Source: JACCXG01 sp963750935
GTDB lineage: Bacteria > Acidobacteriota > Vicinamibacteria > Vicinamibacterales > 2-12-FULL-66-21
Length of the DNA stretch: 64,000 bases
Reading direction: 5' to 3'
Assembly: GCA_963750935.1 (NCBI GenBank)
Contig: CAVVSR010000015.1
Location: forward strand, 87,487-151,486
The notes under the pieces were generated by a model, which saw nothing but the letters and a program-made list of their open reading frames with translations, was not told the DNA's origin and searched no databases. The number at the start of each line of letters is the position of its first letter. Within the stretch, counting starts at the first letter, position 1. Shown here one piece after another: positions 38,187 through 47,068 of the stretch. The position numbers were made by a program, and so were the translations under genes.

Positions 38187-38777
38187 ATGCGCACTGAGAC
38201 CGTACCCTTCCCGCGTCCTGACCTCCTCACGCGCCTGTCCTGCGCGATCTGGGGTCATCGCGTCGACAACCACGTCTTCGAGGCGTCATCCGGCACCGCT
38301 CGGCACTGCCGGTGCGGCACGGCGTATCTCGCCGACGACGGAGAGAGCCTGACGCGAGTGCGCCACACGCTGTCCTGCTTCCTCGGTCACCACACCTACA
38401 AGCGGCTGGCCGACCGGAACGGGTATCACGAGTACGTGTGCGTCCAATGCGGGCACCCGCTGCTGTTCCGCGCCGACAGCGATCCCTACGCCGGCGATCA
38501 GCAGTTCCGCAAGAAAGTGCGATATCTGTGCGGACTGTTCGGCCATCGCGTCGAGCGCGTCGGCATCCGCGAGGGATTCGTGGAGTACGCGTGCCACTGC
38601 GGCCACTCGTTCCTCAGCCACGACGACCACCGCGCCGTCGTCCGCCATCCACTCATCTGCGTCGTCAGCGGCCACTGGATTCGGTACCTCGCGCCCAGGG
38701 GCGCGTTCTCCGAATACGTCTGCCGGAACTGCGGTCATCCGTTCTGCTTCGCCAACGGACGACGGTCCTCCGGCTGA
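38187..38777 (+). CDS. Four-fold repeated zinc-ribbon-like protein, unknown function
   Basis: A 196-residue protein made of four tandem units of about 45 residues. Each unit is Cys-x3-4-Gly-His, about 15 residues, then Cys-x(1-2)-Cys-Gly-(His): CAIWGH ... CRCG (19-44), CFLGHH ... CVQCGH (64-90), CGLFGH ... CHCGH (115-140) and CVVSGH ... CRNCGH (158-184). Three of four units keep EYVC/EYAC before the last Cys pair. The spacing suits four metal-binding sites, probably zinc. No signal peptide or DNA-binding region is seen. Start at ATG 38187. It may bind RNA, DNA or protein. It is divergent from the ZIP metal transporter, so a metal link is possible but only inferred. Confidence 0.75.
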   Translation: MRTETVPFPRPDLLTRLSCAIWGHRVDNHVFEASSGTARHCRCGTAYLADDGESLTRVRHTLSCFLGHHTYKRLADRNGYHEYVCVQCGHPLLFRADSDPYAGDQQFRKKVRYLCGLFGHRVERVGIREGFVEYACHCGHSFLSHDDHRAVVRHPLICVVSGHWIRYLAPRGAFSEYVCRNCGHPFCFANGRRSSG

Positions 38778-38782
38778 GTCGG

Positions 38783-38905
38783 ACTCAACTCCCGACTCCC
38801 AACTTCCAACTCCCAACGTAGACGCCGGCTGATCGAGCCGGCGATGCACCAAGCACCTCGCACCGGGCACCCAGCACCGAGTCACCGAGCACCCAGCACC
38901 GATCC
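38783..38905. repeat. Heptad arrays TCCCAAC and AGCACCG plus small hairpin
   Basis: Five in-phase units actcaac, tcccgac, tcccaac, ttccaac, tcccaac occupy 38783-38817. A 7-bp-arm hairpin (gccggct, loop gatcg, agccggc) stands at 38824-38842. Then AGCACCT, CGCACCG, GGCACCC, AGCACCG type words run from about 38850 to 38903. All lie between the zinc-ribbon-like gene and the FAD oxidoreductase. Confidence 0.85.
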
Positions 38906-38927
38906 AGACTCGATCGACAATACCCCC

Positions 38928-40146
38928 ATGGACCTCCACTCGGGCGCGCCGTTCTGGCCGCTCAAGAACGGGCTGCTGCACGACTACCCCGCCATTGCCG
39001 AAGATGAGCGTGCCGATGTGCTGGTGATCGGGGCCGGCGTGACCGGGGCGTTGACGGCGCTGCATCTTGCCGAGGCGGGCGCCGACGTGGTCGTCCTCGA
39101 CAAGCGCGACGCGGCCATGGGCAGCACCGCGGCGACGACCGGGCTTCTGCTCTACGAGACCGACACGGACCTCGTCGAACTGGCGGACGCGATCGGCGAG
39201 GCGGACGCGGTGCGGGCCTGGCGTGCCGGGCGCGAGGCCATCGACGCCATTGCCGCGCGCTGCGGGACGATCCCGGGCGGCTGCGGCTTCGCCCGCCGCG
39301 ACTCGCTCTATCTCGCCTCGAATGACGACGACGCCAGGCGGCTCGTCGCCGAGTACGAGTTGAGGGCCAGGCACGGCTTCGACGTCGAGTGGCGATCGGC
39401 GGCGGCCCTCCGCAATGAGTTCGGCATCGAACGGCCGGCAGCGATCGTCAGCCGCGGCGGTGGGGAAATCGATAGCTACCGCTTCACCCATGGCCTGCTG
39501 CAGCAGGCGATCGCGCTGGGGGCGCGCGTTTACGACCGGTCGGAGGTTTCGCGCGTCGACGTCGAGCGCCGACGGGATCCGCGCGATCACCACTCGCGGC
39601 CCGAAAGTCGCTGCGCACCGCATCGTCTGGGCAACTGGATATGAATCGATCGAGGAGACGCAGGCGAACCACGGCGAGCCGCATAGCACGTGGGCGATCG
39701 TCAGCGAACCGGTCAGTGACCTGGGTCGATGGCGCGATCGCGTGCTGATGTGGGAGACGGCGCGGCCCTACCTCTACGCGCGCCTGACCGGCGACGATCG
39801 CGTCATGCTCGGCGGCGAAGACGAGCCGTTTGCCGAAGGGCACGCCGACCCGGCGATGATGACCGGGAAGACGGAGCGCCTCCTCGAGCGCTTCCGTGGG
39901 CTGTTTCCCGACCTGGACCTGGAGATTGCCTATCAGTGGGCGGGAACGTTCACGACCACACACGACGGGCTGCCGCGAATCGGCACGCTGCCCGAACACC
40001 CGCACGCGTGGCTGGCGCTCGGCTACGGCGGCAACGGCATCACCTTCTCGATGATCGCCGCGCACCTGATTCGCGACGCCTGGCTCGGCGTCGATCACCC
40101 GGACGCGCGGCTGTTCTCGTTCGATCGCGCCGCTATCGCTCGATAG
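38928..40146 (+). CDS. FAD-dependent oxidoreductase (DAO family), one frameshift
   Basis: About 405 residues of the D-amino-acid-oxidase/DadA superfamily. The FAD dinucleotide fold reads ADVLVIGAGVTGALTALHLA (about residues 20-39) followed by VVVLDKRDAAMGSTAATTG. Later motifs are YLYARLTGDDRVMLGGEDEP, YQWAGTFTTTHDGLPRIGTL and LALGYGGNGITFSMIAAHLI. A single-base shift near 39566 (VSRVDV...) separates the two parts. ATG at 38928 starts MDLHSGAPFWPLKNGLLHDY; the upstream extension is repeat DNA. It is a paralogue of the convergent neighbour and lacks its Rieske domain. The two stop codons overlap in ctatcgctcgatag. Confidence 0.8.
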
Positions 40147-41653
40147 GCTCGAGCGGCGTCTCTGCCGGGCCCGAGAGGACCTTGCCGGTCGGCTCGAAGC
40201 GCGAGCCGTGGCAGGGACAATCCCAGGTGCGCTCGGCGTCGTTCCAGGCGACCTTGCAGCCCATGTGCGTGCAGGTGGGCGACAGCCGCGACACGGTTCC
40301 GTCGGCGGCGCGATACGCCGCGACGGTCTTTCCTCCCAGCTCGAGGATCTTCCCTTCGCCGCGCTTCAGCGCGCGCAGGCTGCGCCCCTCGGGGCTCACG
40401 AAGAGATCGCGCACCAGGTAGTACGGGTAGTCCGTGTTCTCCTTGACGTAGTCCCAGGCCGCCGCCAGCGTCTTGCGCCGCGGATCGAACAGGTCACGCC
40501 ACGGATTGCTCAGCCCTTCGACGGCATCGACCGCCATCATCGCCGCGAGCGTGCCGAACGTCATGCCGTTCCCGCCAAAGCCGGTGGCGATGATCTGCCG
40601 GGGCCCCGACTCGCCGATATATGGCAGGCCGTCCGGGGTTTCGATCACCTGGCCGGACCAGCGGTGGGTCAGCGTGATCTCCGGCATCAACGCCTGCGCC
40701 CGCCGTTCGAGCCTCGCGAAACACGCCTCGGGATCGGCGGCCTGGCCGGTCTTGTGATCTTCACCGCCAAGGATGGCGACGTCGTGCCGGCCGTTGCCAT
40801 GCACGCGCAGGTAGTCGTACGGATCCTTCGTATCCCAGAACGAGCCATGCGGCACCGATCCGCGGGGCACGGTGCCGCCGACGGCGTAGGACGTGTACAG
40901 CGCGAGCTTCGTCTGGAACAACGTCGCCGACAGCAGGCCGCTCGTGCCGACGATCGGGTTGTGCGTCGCCACGACGAGGCAGCTGCACGAGATGCGATGC
41001 CCGCGGGCCTTGACCGTCAGCGGTTCGTTCTCGATCTCCTCGACGTCGGTGTGCTCGAACACGTGACAGCCGTCGCCGGTGAGGGCGGCGAGCAGGCCGC
41101 GAAGATACCGCCGGGGATGGAACAGCGCCTGGCCCTCGAACTCGATGCCGGGACGGTTCACGAATGGCACCTGTTCCTGGTAGCGCGCCTCGAAGCCGAG
41201 CTCCGCGGCAAACTCTGCCTCCTGGCGATAGTCGTCCGGCGTCATGCCGCCGTCCCGATCGACTGGCGCGTGGAGTCGTCCGGTCACCCACTCGAAGCCG
41301 CAGTCGATCGACCGCTCGTTGACGATCGACTCGATCTGCCAGAGCGCGGCGCGCCCGGCATCCCAGGCGGCGCGGGCGTGATCGCGGCCGAACCGCTGCG
41401 CCAGCTCGCTCAGCCGTGTGTCGGTGACGTAGGTCAGGTGCGCCGTCGTATGGCCGGTGTCCACTTCGGCCAGCCGGCGGCGATCGATCAGGGCCACGGT
41501 CCGGCCCGCCTGCTTGAGGAGGTACGCGGTTGAGATACCGGTGAGTCCGCCGCCGATCACCGCCACGTCGACCGTTATGTCACGGTCGAGCGCGGCGAAG
41601 CGCGGCAGTGGCTCGGTATCGATCCAGAAGGACGTCGTCGCAGTGGTCGTCAT
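40133..41653 (-). CDS. FAD-dependent oxidoreductase with C-terminal Rieske iron-sulfur domain
   Basis: A 506-residue protein. DAO-type FAD domain: VDVAVIGGGLTGISTAYLLK, LIDRRRLAEVDTGHTTAHLT, GGEDHKTGQAAD, GFGGNGMTFGTLAAMMAVDA. The C-terminal Rieske domain (about 420-500) has the two cluster motifs CTHMGC and CPCHGSRF, giving the 2Fe-2S ligands Cys-x-His and Cys-x2-His. The arrangement resembles the family of oxidoreductases with a Rieske tail, where the cluster would pass electrons from the flavin. ATG at 41653 (MTTTATTSFWIDTEPLPRF). Substrate unknown; amine or imino substrate is a guess from the superfamily. Confidence 0.88.
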   Translation of the reverse strand: MTTTATTSFWIDTEPLPRFAALDRDITVDVAVIGGGLTGISTAYLLKQAGRTVALIDRRRLAEVDTGHTTAHLTYVTDTRLSELAQRFGRDHARAAWDAGRAALWQIESIVNERSIDCGFEWVTGRLHAPVDRDGGMTPDDYRQEAEFAAELGFEARYQEQVPFVNRPGIEFEGQALFHPRRYLRGLLAALTGDGCHVFEHTDVEEIENEPLTVKARGHRISCSCLVVATHNPIVGTSGLLSATLFQTKLALYTSYAVGGTVPRGSVPHGSFWDTKDPYDYLRVHGNGRHDVAILGGEDHKTGQAADPEACFARLERRAQALMPEITLTHRWSGQVIETPDGLPYIGESGPRQIIATGFGGNGMTFGTLAAMMAVDAVEGLSNPWRDLFDPRRKTLAAAWDYVKENTDYPYYLVRDLFVSPEGRSLRALKRGEGKILELGGKTVAAYRAADGTVSRLSPTCTHMGCKVAWNDAERTWDCPCHGSRFEPTGKVLSGPAETPLEPIER

Positions 41654-41730
41654 GCGCGCCGCCGGTGCAAGTTCTTCACCAGCGGACGTGCGAACATTGG
41701 CGCGGGTGTTGGCCGCCCGATGGTCGCGGT

Positions 41731-44292
41731 TCAGTCGGCGCGCAGTGCACGGATCGGCGAAATCGACGCGGCGCGCCGCGCCGGAATGATCGCGGCGGCG
41801 AACGCGGAGGCGCCGAGCGAGACGGCGCCGACCGTGAGCGCCAGCGGATCCCAGAACTGCACGCCGTAGAGCTGCGCGGAGAGCAGGTAGCCCGCGCCGA
41901 CGGCGAGCGGCAGCCCGAGCAGGAGCCCGAACCCGACGCGACGGAACGCGCCGCGCAGCACCATCCCGACGACGTTGCCGCGGCCGGCGCCGAGCGCCAT
42001 CCGGATGCCGATCTCGTTGGTGCGCTGGGCGACGGAATAGGCCGTGACGCCGTAGAGCCCAATCGCTGCCAGCACCAGCGCGACGATCCCGAACAGCCCG
42101 GCGAGGCTCGCGACCGCGCGCGGTTGATCGAAGGCGCGATCCACCTGCTGCTGCAGTGTCCGCACGCTGGTCACCGTGAGGTTCCCGTCCGCCTCGGCCA
42201 GCACGCGCCGCACCTGCGGCTCGAGCACGCCGGTCGGCACGTTGGTGACCAGGAGCAGCCCGCGCACCAGGTGCGACGCCGACTCGACCCGCTGCATCAT
42301 CGGGTTCGGATACTTCACGGTCTGCGCCAGCGGCACGTAGAACATCGGCCGCGCCGGCCGGTCCAGCCCGAACCCGGCGAACTTCGCGTCGCGCACGATG
42401 CCGACGATGCGGAAGGTGTTGACGTTCTCCGGCATGTTGAGGCCGAAGCGACGATCGAGCGGATCCTCGTCGGTGCTGAAGAAGCGCCGGACGAAGGCCT
42501 CGTTCACGACCGCCACCGGCTCGGTCGTGGCGTTGTCGGCCGCGCTGAAGTAGCGGCCGCGCACGAGGCCGACGCCGAGCTGCTGCAGGTAGTCCGCGCT
42601 CACGCGGTCCCATGACGCGCCGACCTGATCGTCAGGCCGGGGCGCCGGCTTTCCCGCCACCAGCACCATCTCTCCCCAGTTGTCGGTGAACGGGTTGTAG
42701 AGCGCCAGGCCCGCGCCGCGCACGCCGGGCATCTGTGTGAGCCGCTCCTCGACAGTGCGATACAGGGCGTCGAGCCGCTCGGGCGAGTAGTCGGCCGGCG
42801 GGCGGTTGATCTGGACCAGCACGCGTCCGGGGATCTCGAAGCCGAAGTTCTGCCCTTCCAGGTTGCCGAGGCTGCGCGCGAGCATCATCGATCCCGCCAC
42901 CAGGACCACCGACACGGTGGCCTGCACGACCAGCAGCGCCTTGCGCGTCAGCGAGGAATGATCGCCGGTGCTCCGGCCGGCGCCGCGCAGCGCGTCGATC
43001 GGATCGGTCCTGGTCGCGAACCACGCCGGCGCCGCCCCGAAGATGATGCCGGTCAGCAGCGCCAGGCCGAAGGCGAACGCCAGCACCATCGGCACCGGCC
43101 GCGTATCGATCGGCAGGAACGTCGTCCCCGCGAACGCGAGCGCCAGCAGCAGGCGCGCAGTGCCGATCGCGACCAGCAGGCCGACGACTCCGCCGGCAAC
43201 CGACAGCAGCACGCTCTCGACCAGGGCCTGCGTGACGATCTGCCGCCGCGACGCGCCGATCGCCAGCCGCAGCGCGGTCTGGCCGCGTCGCGCGACGGCG
43301 CGGGCGAGCAGGAGGTTGGCGACGTTGGCGCAGGCAATCAACAGCACCAGGCCGCACACCCCGAGCAGGATCTGCAGGCTGCGGCTGTATTGCTCCTTCA
43401 TCGTGCCGACGCCGCCGCCGGCCGGGACGACGGCGATGACCTGCCGTGGCAGCGCCTGCATCACGCCCGGCATCCAGTTCGCGGGATACCCCGAGTCGTG
43501 CTGGATCCACTGATGGAGCACGCCGGTCAGCCGCGGCCCCATGCCGTCGGTGCTGGCACCGGGACGCAGGCGTCCGATCACGCGCAGCCAGGCGGCGACG
43601 GACTGCCGGACCAGCGAGGAGTCGCCGCCGTTGAGGAGCGGCTCCTGCTGCAGCGGGATCCACAGGTCCGGCGGATCGCCGCGCAGCGTCTCGCCGAAGA
43701 ATCCCGGCGGCGTGACGCCGACGACGGTGAAGGGATGTCCCTCGATCACGAGGGTGCCGCCGATCACCGCCGGGTCGCCGCCGTAAGTGCCCTGCCACGC
43801 GTAGTGGCTCATCACCACCGCCGGCGCCGCCGACGCGGCATCGTCGGCCATGGTGAGGACCCGGCCGCCCATCGCGCTGACGCCGAGGGTCGAGAAGTAG
43901 TTCCCGGTGACGTACTCGGTGCGCAGCGGTCTCGGCGCCGCGTCGATCTGCGGACGCCTCACGCTCAAGCGGCCGCCGCCCGCCTGGAAGGCCGCGAGCT
44001 CCTCGAACTCAGGCAGCTCCGCCTTCAATCGTTCGAACAGCGGGAACGAGTACATCCCCCAGCGATCCTGCGGCCCGCCCTGCACGCAGCAGCTGTTGCC
44101 GTCGCCGATACGGTAGAGCCGCGCCGGGTCGCTGACCGGCAGCGACTGCAGCATGACGGCGTGGATGAGGGTGAAGATGGCGGTCGCGCCGCCAATCCCG
44201 AGCGCGAGCGTGAGCACCGCGGTGAGCGTGAACACGCGCGCCACCCAGAACTGGCGGAGCGCGTAGCGCAATTCGCCGATGAGATTCTCCAA
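41731..44292 (-). CDS. ADOP 2: MacB/FtsX-like permease
   Basis: An intact 853-residue duplicated orphan permease. MENLIGELRYALRQFWVARV, then helix VLTLALGIGGATAIFTLIHA, a first periplasmic core (about 60-280) and helices at LLGVCGLVLLIACANVANLL with RGQTALRLAIGASRRQIVTQ. Second half: VVQATVSVVLVAGSMMLARS, second core (about 480-690), then LAGLFGIVALVLAAIGLYGV and AQRTNEIGIRMALGAGRGNV. The C-terminus is RAASISPIRALRAD. No ATPase nearby. It is the first of three tandem ADOPs on the minus strand, with the next ADOP 252 bp upstream. Confidence 0.9.
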   Translation of the reverse strand: MENLIGELRYALRQFWVARVFTLTAVLTLALGIGGATAIFTLIHAVMLQSLPVSDPARLYRIGDGNSCCVQGGPQDRWGMYSFPLFERLKAELPEFEELAAFQAGGGRLSVRRPQIDAAPRPLRTEYVTGNYFSTLGVSAMGGRVLTMADDAASAAPAVVMSHYAWQGTYGGDPAVIGGTLVIEGHPFTVVGVTPPGFFGETLRGDPPDLWIPLQQEPLLNGGDSSLVRQSVAAWLRVIGRLRPGASTDGMGPRLTGVLHQWIQHDSGYPANWMPGVMQALPRQVIAVVPAGGGVGTMKEQYSRSLQILLGVCGLVLLIACANVANLLLARAVARRGQTALRLAIGASRRQIVTQALVESVLLSVAGGVVGLLVAIGTARLLLALAFAGTTFLPIDTRPVPMVLAFAFGLALLTGIIFGAAPAWFATRTDPIDALRGAGRSTGDHSSLTRKALLVVQATVSVVLVAGSMMLARSLGNLEGQNFGFEIPGRVLVQINRPPADYSPERLDALYRTVEERLTQMPGVRGAGLALYNPFTDNWGEMVLVAGKPAPRPDDQVGASWDRVSADYLQQLGVGLVRGRYFSAADNATTEPVAVVNEAFVRRFFSTDEDPLDRRFGLNMPENVNTFRIVGIVRDAKFAGFGLDRPARPMFYVPLAQTVKYPNPMMQRVESASHLVRGLLLVTNVPTGVLEPQVRRVLAEADGNLTVTSVRTLQQQVDRAFDQPRAVASLAGLFGIVALVLAAIGLYGVTAYSVAQRTNEIGIRMALGAGRGNVVGMVLRGAFRRVGFGLLLGLPLAVGAGYLLSAQLYGVQFWDPLALTVGAVSLGASAFAAAIIPARRAASISPIRALRAD

Positions 44293-44370
44293 ACGTGTGC
44301 TCCAGTCGCAGGATTCGAGGGTCCGCCTGGCTTAGACGGAAATCGGCAGGTGATTCGTTGCAACAGGTCC

Positions 44371-44481
44371 CTTCCGCCTTCAAAGGCGGAAGCCACGTGG
44401 CCTGTGAGCGAGGCACGTCGCACGTCGCAGGTGACGCCAGCCGTCGTGACGCCACCGGTGGCTTCCGCCTTCAGGCGGAGG
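44371..44481. repeat. Two CTTCCGCCTT hairpins between ADOP 2 and ADOP 3
   Basis: At 44371-44392 cttccgcctt, ca, aaggcggaag forms a perfect 10-bp-arm hairpin. At 44462-44481 cttccgcct, tc, aggcggag is a shorter copy. Both could act as terminators behind ADOP 3 (minus strand), although neither has a T run on either strand. Confidence 0.6.
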
Positions 44482-44487
44482 GCGCGA

Positions 44488-44546
44488 CGCACTTAGCACG
44501 TGACGCCCAGCACGTGCGCACGTAGCACGTCGCACGTAGCACGTTC
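44488..44546. repeat. Heptad array, GCACGTN family
   Basis: Units gcactta, gcacgtg, gcacgtg, gcacgta, gcacgtc, gcacgta, gcacgtt with one slipped base. The array ends in the stop codon of ADOP 3 (44545-44547). The same word family lies at 11582 and 53380. Confidence 0.85.
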
Positions 44547-46992
44547 AGAGCGTCCGCAGCGCGACGACCGGATCGATCCGCGCGGCCCGCCTGGCTGGCA
44601 GGTACGCGGCGGCGGCGGCGACGGCCGTCATCAGCGCGAACACGGACGCCATGGTCAGCGGATCGGAGGCGCGGACGCCGAAGAGCTGCGACGCGATCAG
44701 GCGCGACAACGCGGCCGACGCGGCGAGGCCGGCGATGACGCCGGCGACGGTGAGCACGAGGCCGCGGCGCATGACCATCCGCGAGACGTCGACCTGCCGC
44801 GCGCCAATGGCCATCCGGATGCCGATCTCCCGCGTCCGCTGCGAGACGGAGTAGGCCATCACGCCGTAGATCCCAAGCACCGCGAGCGCCGTCGCCAGCA
44901 CCCCGAACGCCGCGAGCAGGCGCATCAGGAACTGGCGCTGCGCCAGCGCGGCGCCGATCACCTCCGGCATCGTGCGGACCGCGTGCACCGGCAAGTCCGG
45001 ATCGACAGCCTTGACTTCGCGGGCGACGTCCTCGCCCAGGCGCGAGTGCGTCGCCGCGGGTGCGAATCAGGAGTGCCAGCGAGAGATCCGACGACTGCTC
45101 GAGCGAACGGTAGAGGATCGGCTGCGCCGGCTCGGACAAGCGGCGAGTGCGCACGTCGCCGGCGACGCCGATGACGGTCATCCACGGCGTATCGGGCGCG
45201 AGGCGGAGGCGTCCGCCGACCGCGTCGCGATCCCGCCAGAACTGCCGCGCCGCCGCTTCGCTGACGATCGCGACGGGCTCGGCTCCCGGCGCGGTCGGAT
45301 TCCGCGAATCCCCGCCCCCTCACGATGCGCACGCCCATCGTCGCGAAGTAGCTGGGCGAGACCTGGAACTGGTGGATCACCGGGCGGGCGGCCGCGCCGC
45401 CGCGGTCGCCTCCGTCGATCTCGACGAACAGCGGCGGGTTGAATCCTCCCAGCGGGATCTGCGTGGACATCGCCGCCTGTTCGACACCCGGCAGCGCCCC
45501 GACCCGACGCAGGGTCTCGCGATAGAAGCTGACGCGGCGTGATGGATCGAGGTAGGTCCCGCGGCCCGGGATTGTTCGGCCGCGGCAGCGCGATGCGGGC
45601 GGTGACGAGGCGTTCGGTCTCGAAGCCGACCGGCACGCGCAGCAGCTCGACCACACTGCGGACCAGCAGGCCCGCGCCGACCAGCAGCACCGTGGCCATC
45701 GCCACTTCGACGCCAACGAGCAGATCGCGCGTGCGCCCGGCGCGGCCGTCCGTCCCGCGGCCAGGGCCGCCGTCCTTCAGCGCGGCAAACGTCCCGGCGC
45801 GGCGCGCGTGCAGGGCCGGAATGAGCCCGAACAGCAGCGTCACCGCACCGGAAATCAGCGCCGCGACCAGCACTGCCGCGCCGTCCAGCCTGACGTCCTC
45901 GATGCGCCACAACCGGCCCGGCGCGAGCATCAACAGGCCCCGCAGTCCCCACGACGCGACGAGCAGGCCGAGCGCGCCGCCGGCAGCCGCGAGCAGCGCG
46001 CTCTCGGTCACGAGCTGCCAGGCCAGACGGCTCGTGCTGGCGCCGAGCGCGTGGCGGATCGCCATCTCCTGCCGGCGTCCGGACGATCGCGCGAGCACCA
46101 GGTGCGCCACGTTGACGCACGCGACCAGCAGCAGGAGCGCAACGCCGCTCAGCAGCATGAACATCTGCGCCGCCACGCCGCCCGTGGTGTGCTCGTGCAG
46201 GGCAATCACCCGCGGCGCCCAGCCGTCCTGTGCGGGATAGTCGGCGGGAAACTCCCGACTGACACGGATGCCATACTCGGCGAGCCGCGACTGCGCCTGT
46301 TCGAGGGTCACACCCGGCTGCAGCCGCGCGAGCGCCCCGTCGAGCCGCCGACGGCCGCGACTCTGCGGCGCCAGGCCTGTGCGGAAACCCGAGGGACTCC
46401 AGACGTCGACGTCGGTCTGCACCGTGCGTCCGGGATGCCGGAACCCGGCAGGCATCACGCCGACGATCCTGATCGGGTCGCTGTCGATCACGATCGTGCG
46501 CCCCACGGCGTCAGGATCGGCGCCCAGCCGACGGCGGAAGAAACCGTCGCTGACGACGGCGACGTCGGCGACGCCGGCCGTGTCGTCCTCGCGTCCGAAC
46601 GTGCGTCCGTGGGCCGGGGCCACACCGAGCACGTCGAAGTAGGTGACGCTCACCAGCATCATCTCGACGCGCTCGGGCGTGCCGCCGCTCGTCACGTTCG
46701 CGTTCACCGGCAACAGGCCCGTGACGCCGGCGAACACATCGGTCCGCGCCTGGTAGTCGAACAGCTCCGACGCCGCGAGGCCGGTGTCGGTCGCGCCGAA
46801 CGTGCGCAGCTCGCTGGTGATCCGCACCAGCCGATCCGGATCGGGATATGGGAGCGGCCGCAGGACCACGGCGTTGACGATGCTGAAGATCGCGGTGCTC
46901 GCGCCGATCCCGAGCGCGAGCGTGAGGATGACGACGAGGGTGAAGCCCGGCGTCCGGCTCAGGTTGCGGAGGGCAAAGTGCGCGTCGCGCAT
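44545..46992 (-). pseudogene. ADOP 3: MacB/FtsX-like permease, three frameshifts
   Basis: Starts at ATG 46992 (MRDAHFALRNLSRTPGF, AGGAG upstream) with helix VVILTLALGIGASTAIFSIV, periplasmic core, helices LLLLVACVNVAHLVLARSSG, and second-half helix VAMATVLLVGAGLLVRSVVE. The frame then breaks near 45560, 45307 and 45090. Pieces on the far sides fit: TQIPLGGFNPPLFVEIDGGD, PVIHQFQVSPSYFATMGVRI, VIGVAGDVRTRRLSEPAQPI and the last segment LLAAFGVLATALAVLGIYGV with QRTREIGIRMAIGARQVDV to VVALRTL. All domains are recoverable. Real decay and consensus errors cannot be told apart here. Confidence 0.75.
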
Positions 46993-47068
46993 GGTCTCGG
47001 CTCCTGGTCCCCTGGAAGCGTGAAGGGTCACCGAATTCCCGGGCGGGGCATCCCGGCTCGACGCGTCG

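Noticed and set aside
42958..44496. Open frame of 512 codons opposite ADOP 2
   Set aside because: Antisense shadow with Arg/Gln-rich composition; the sense ADOP frame is intact.
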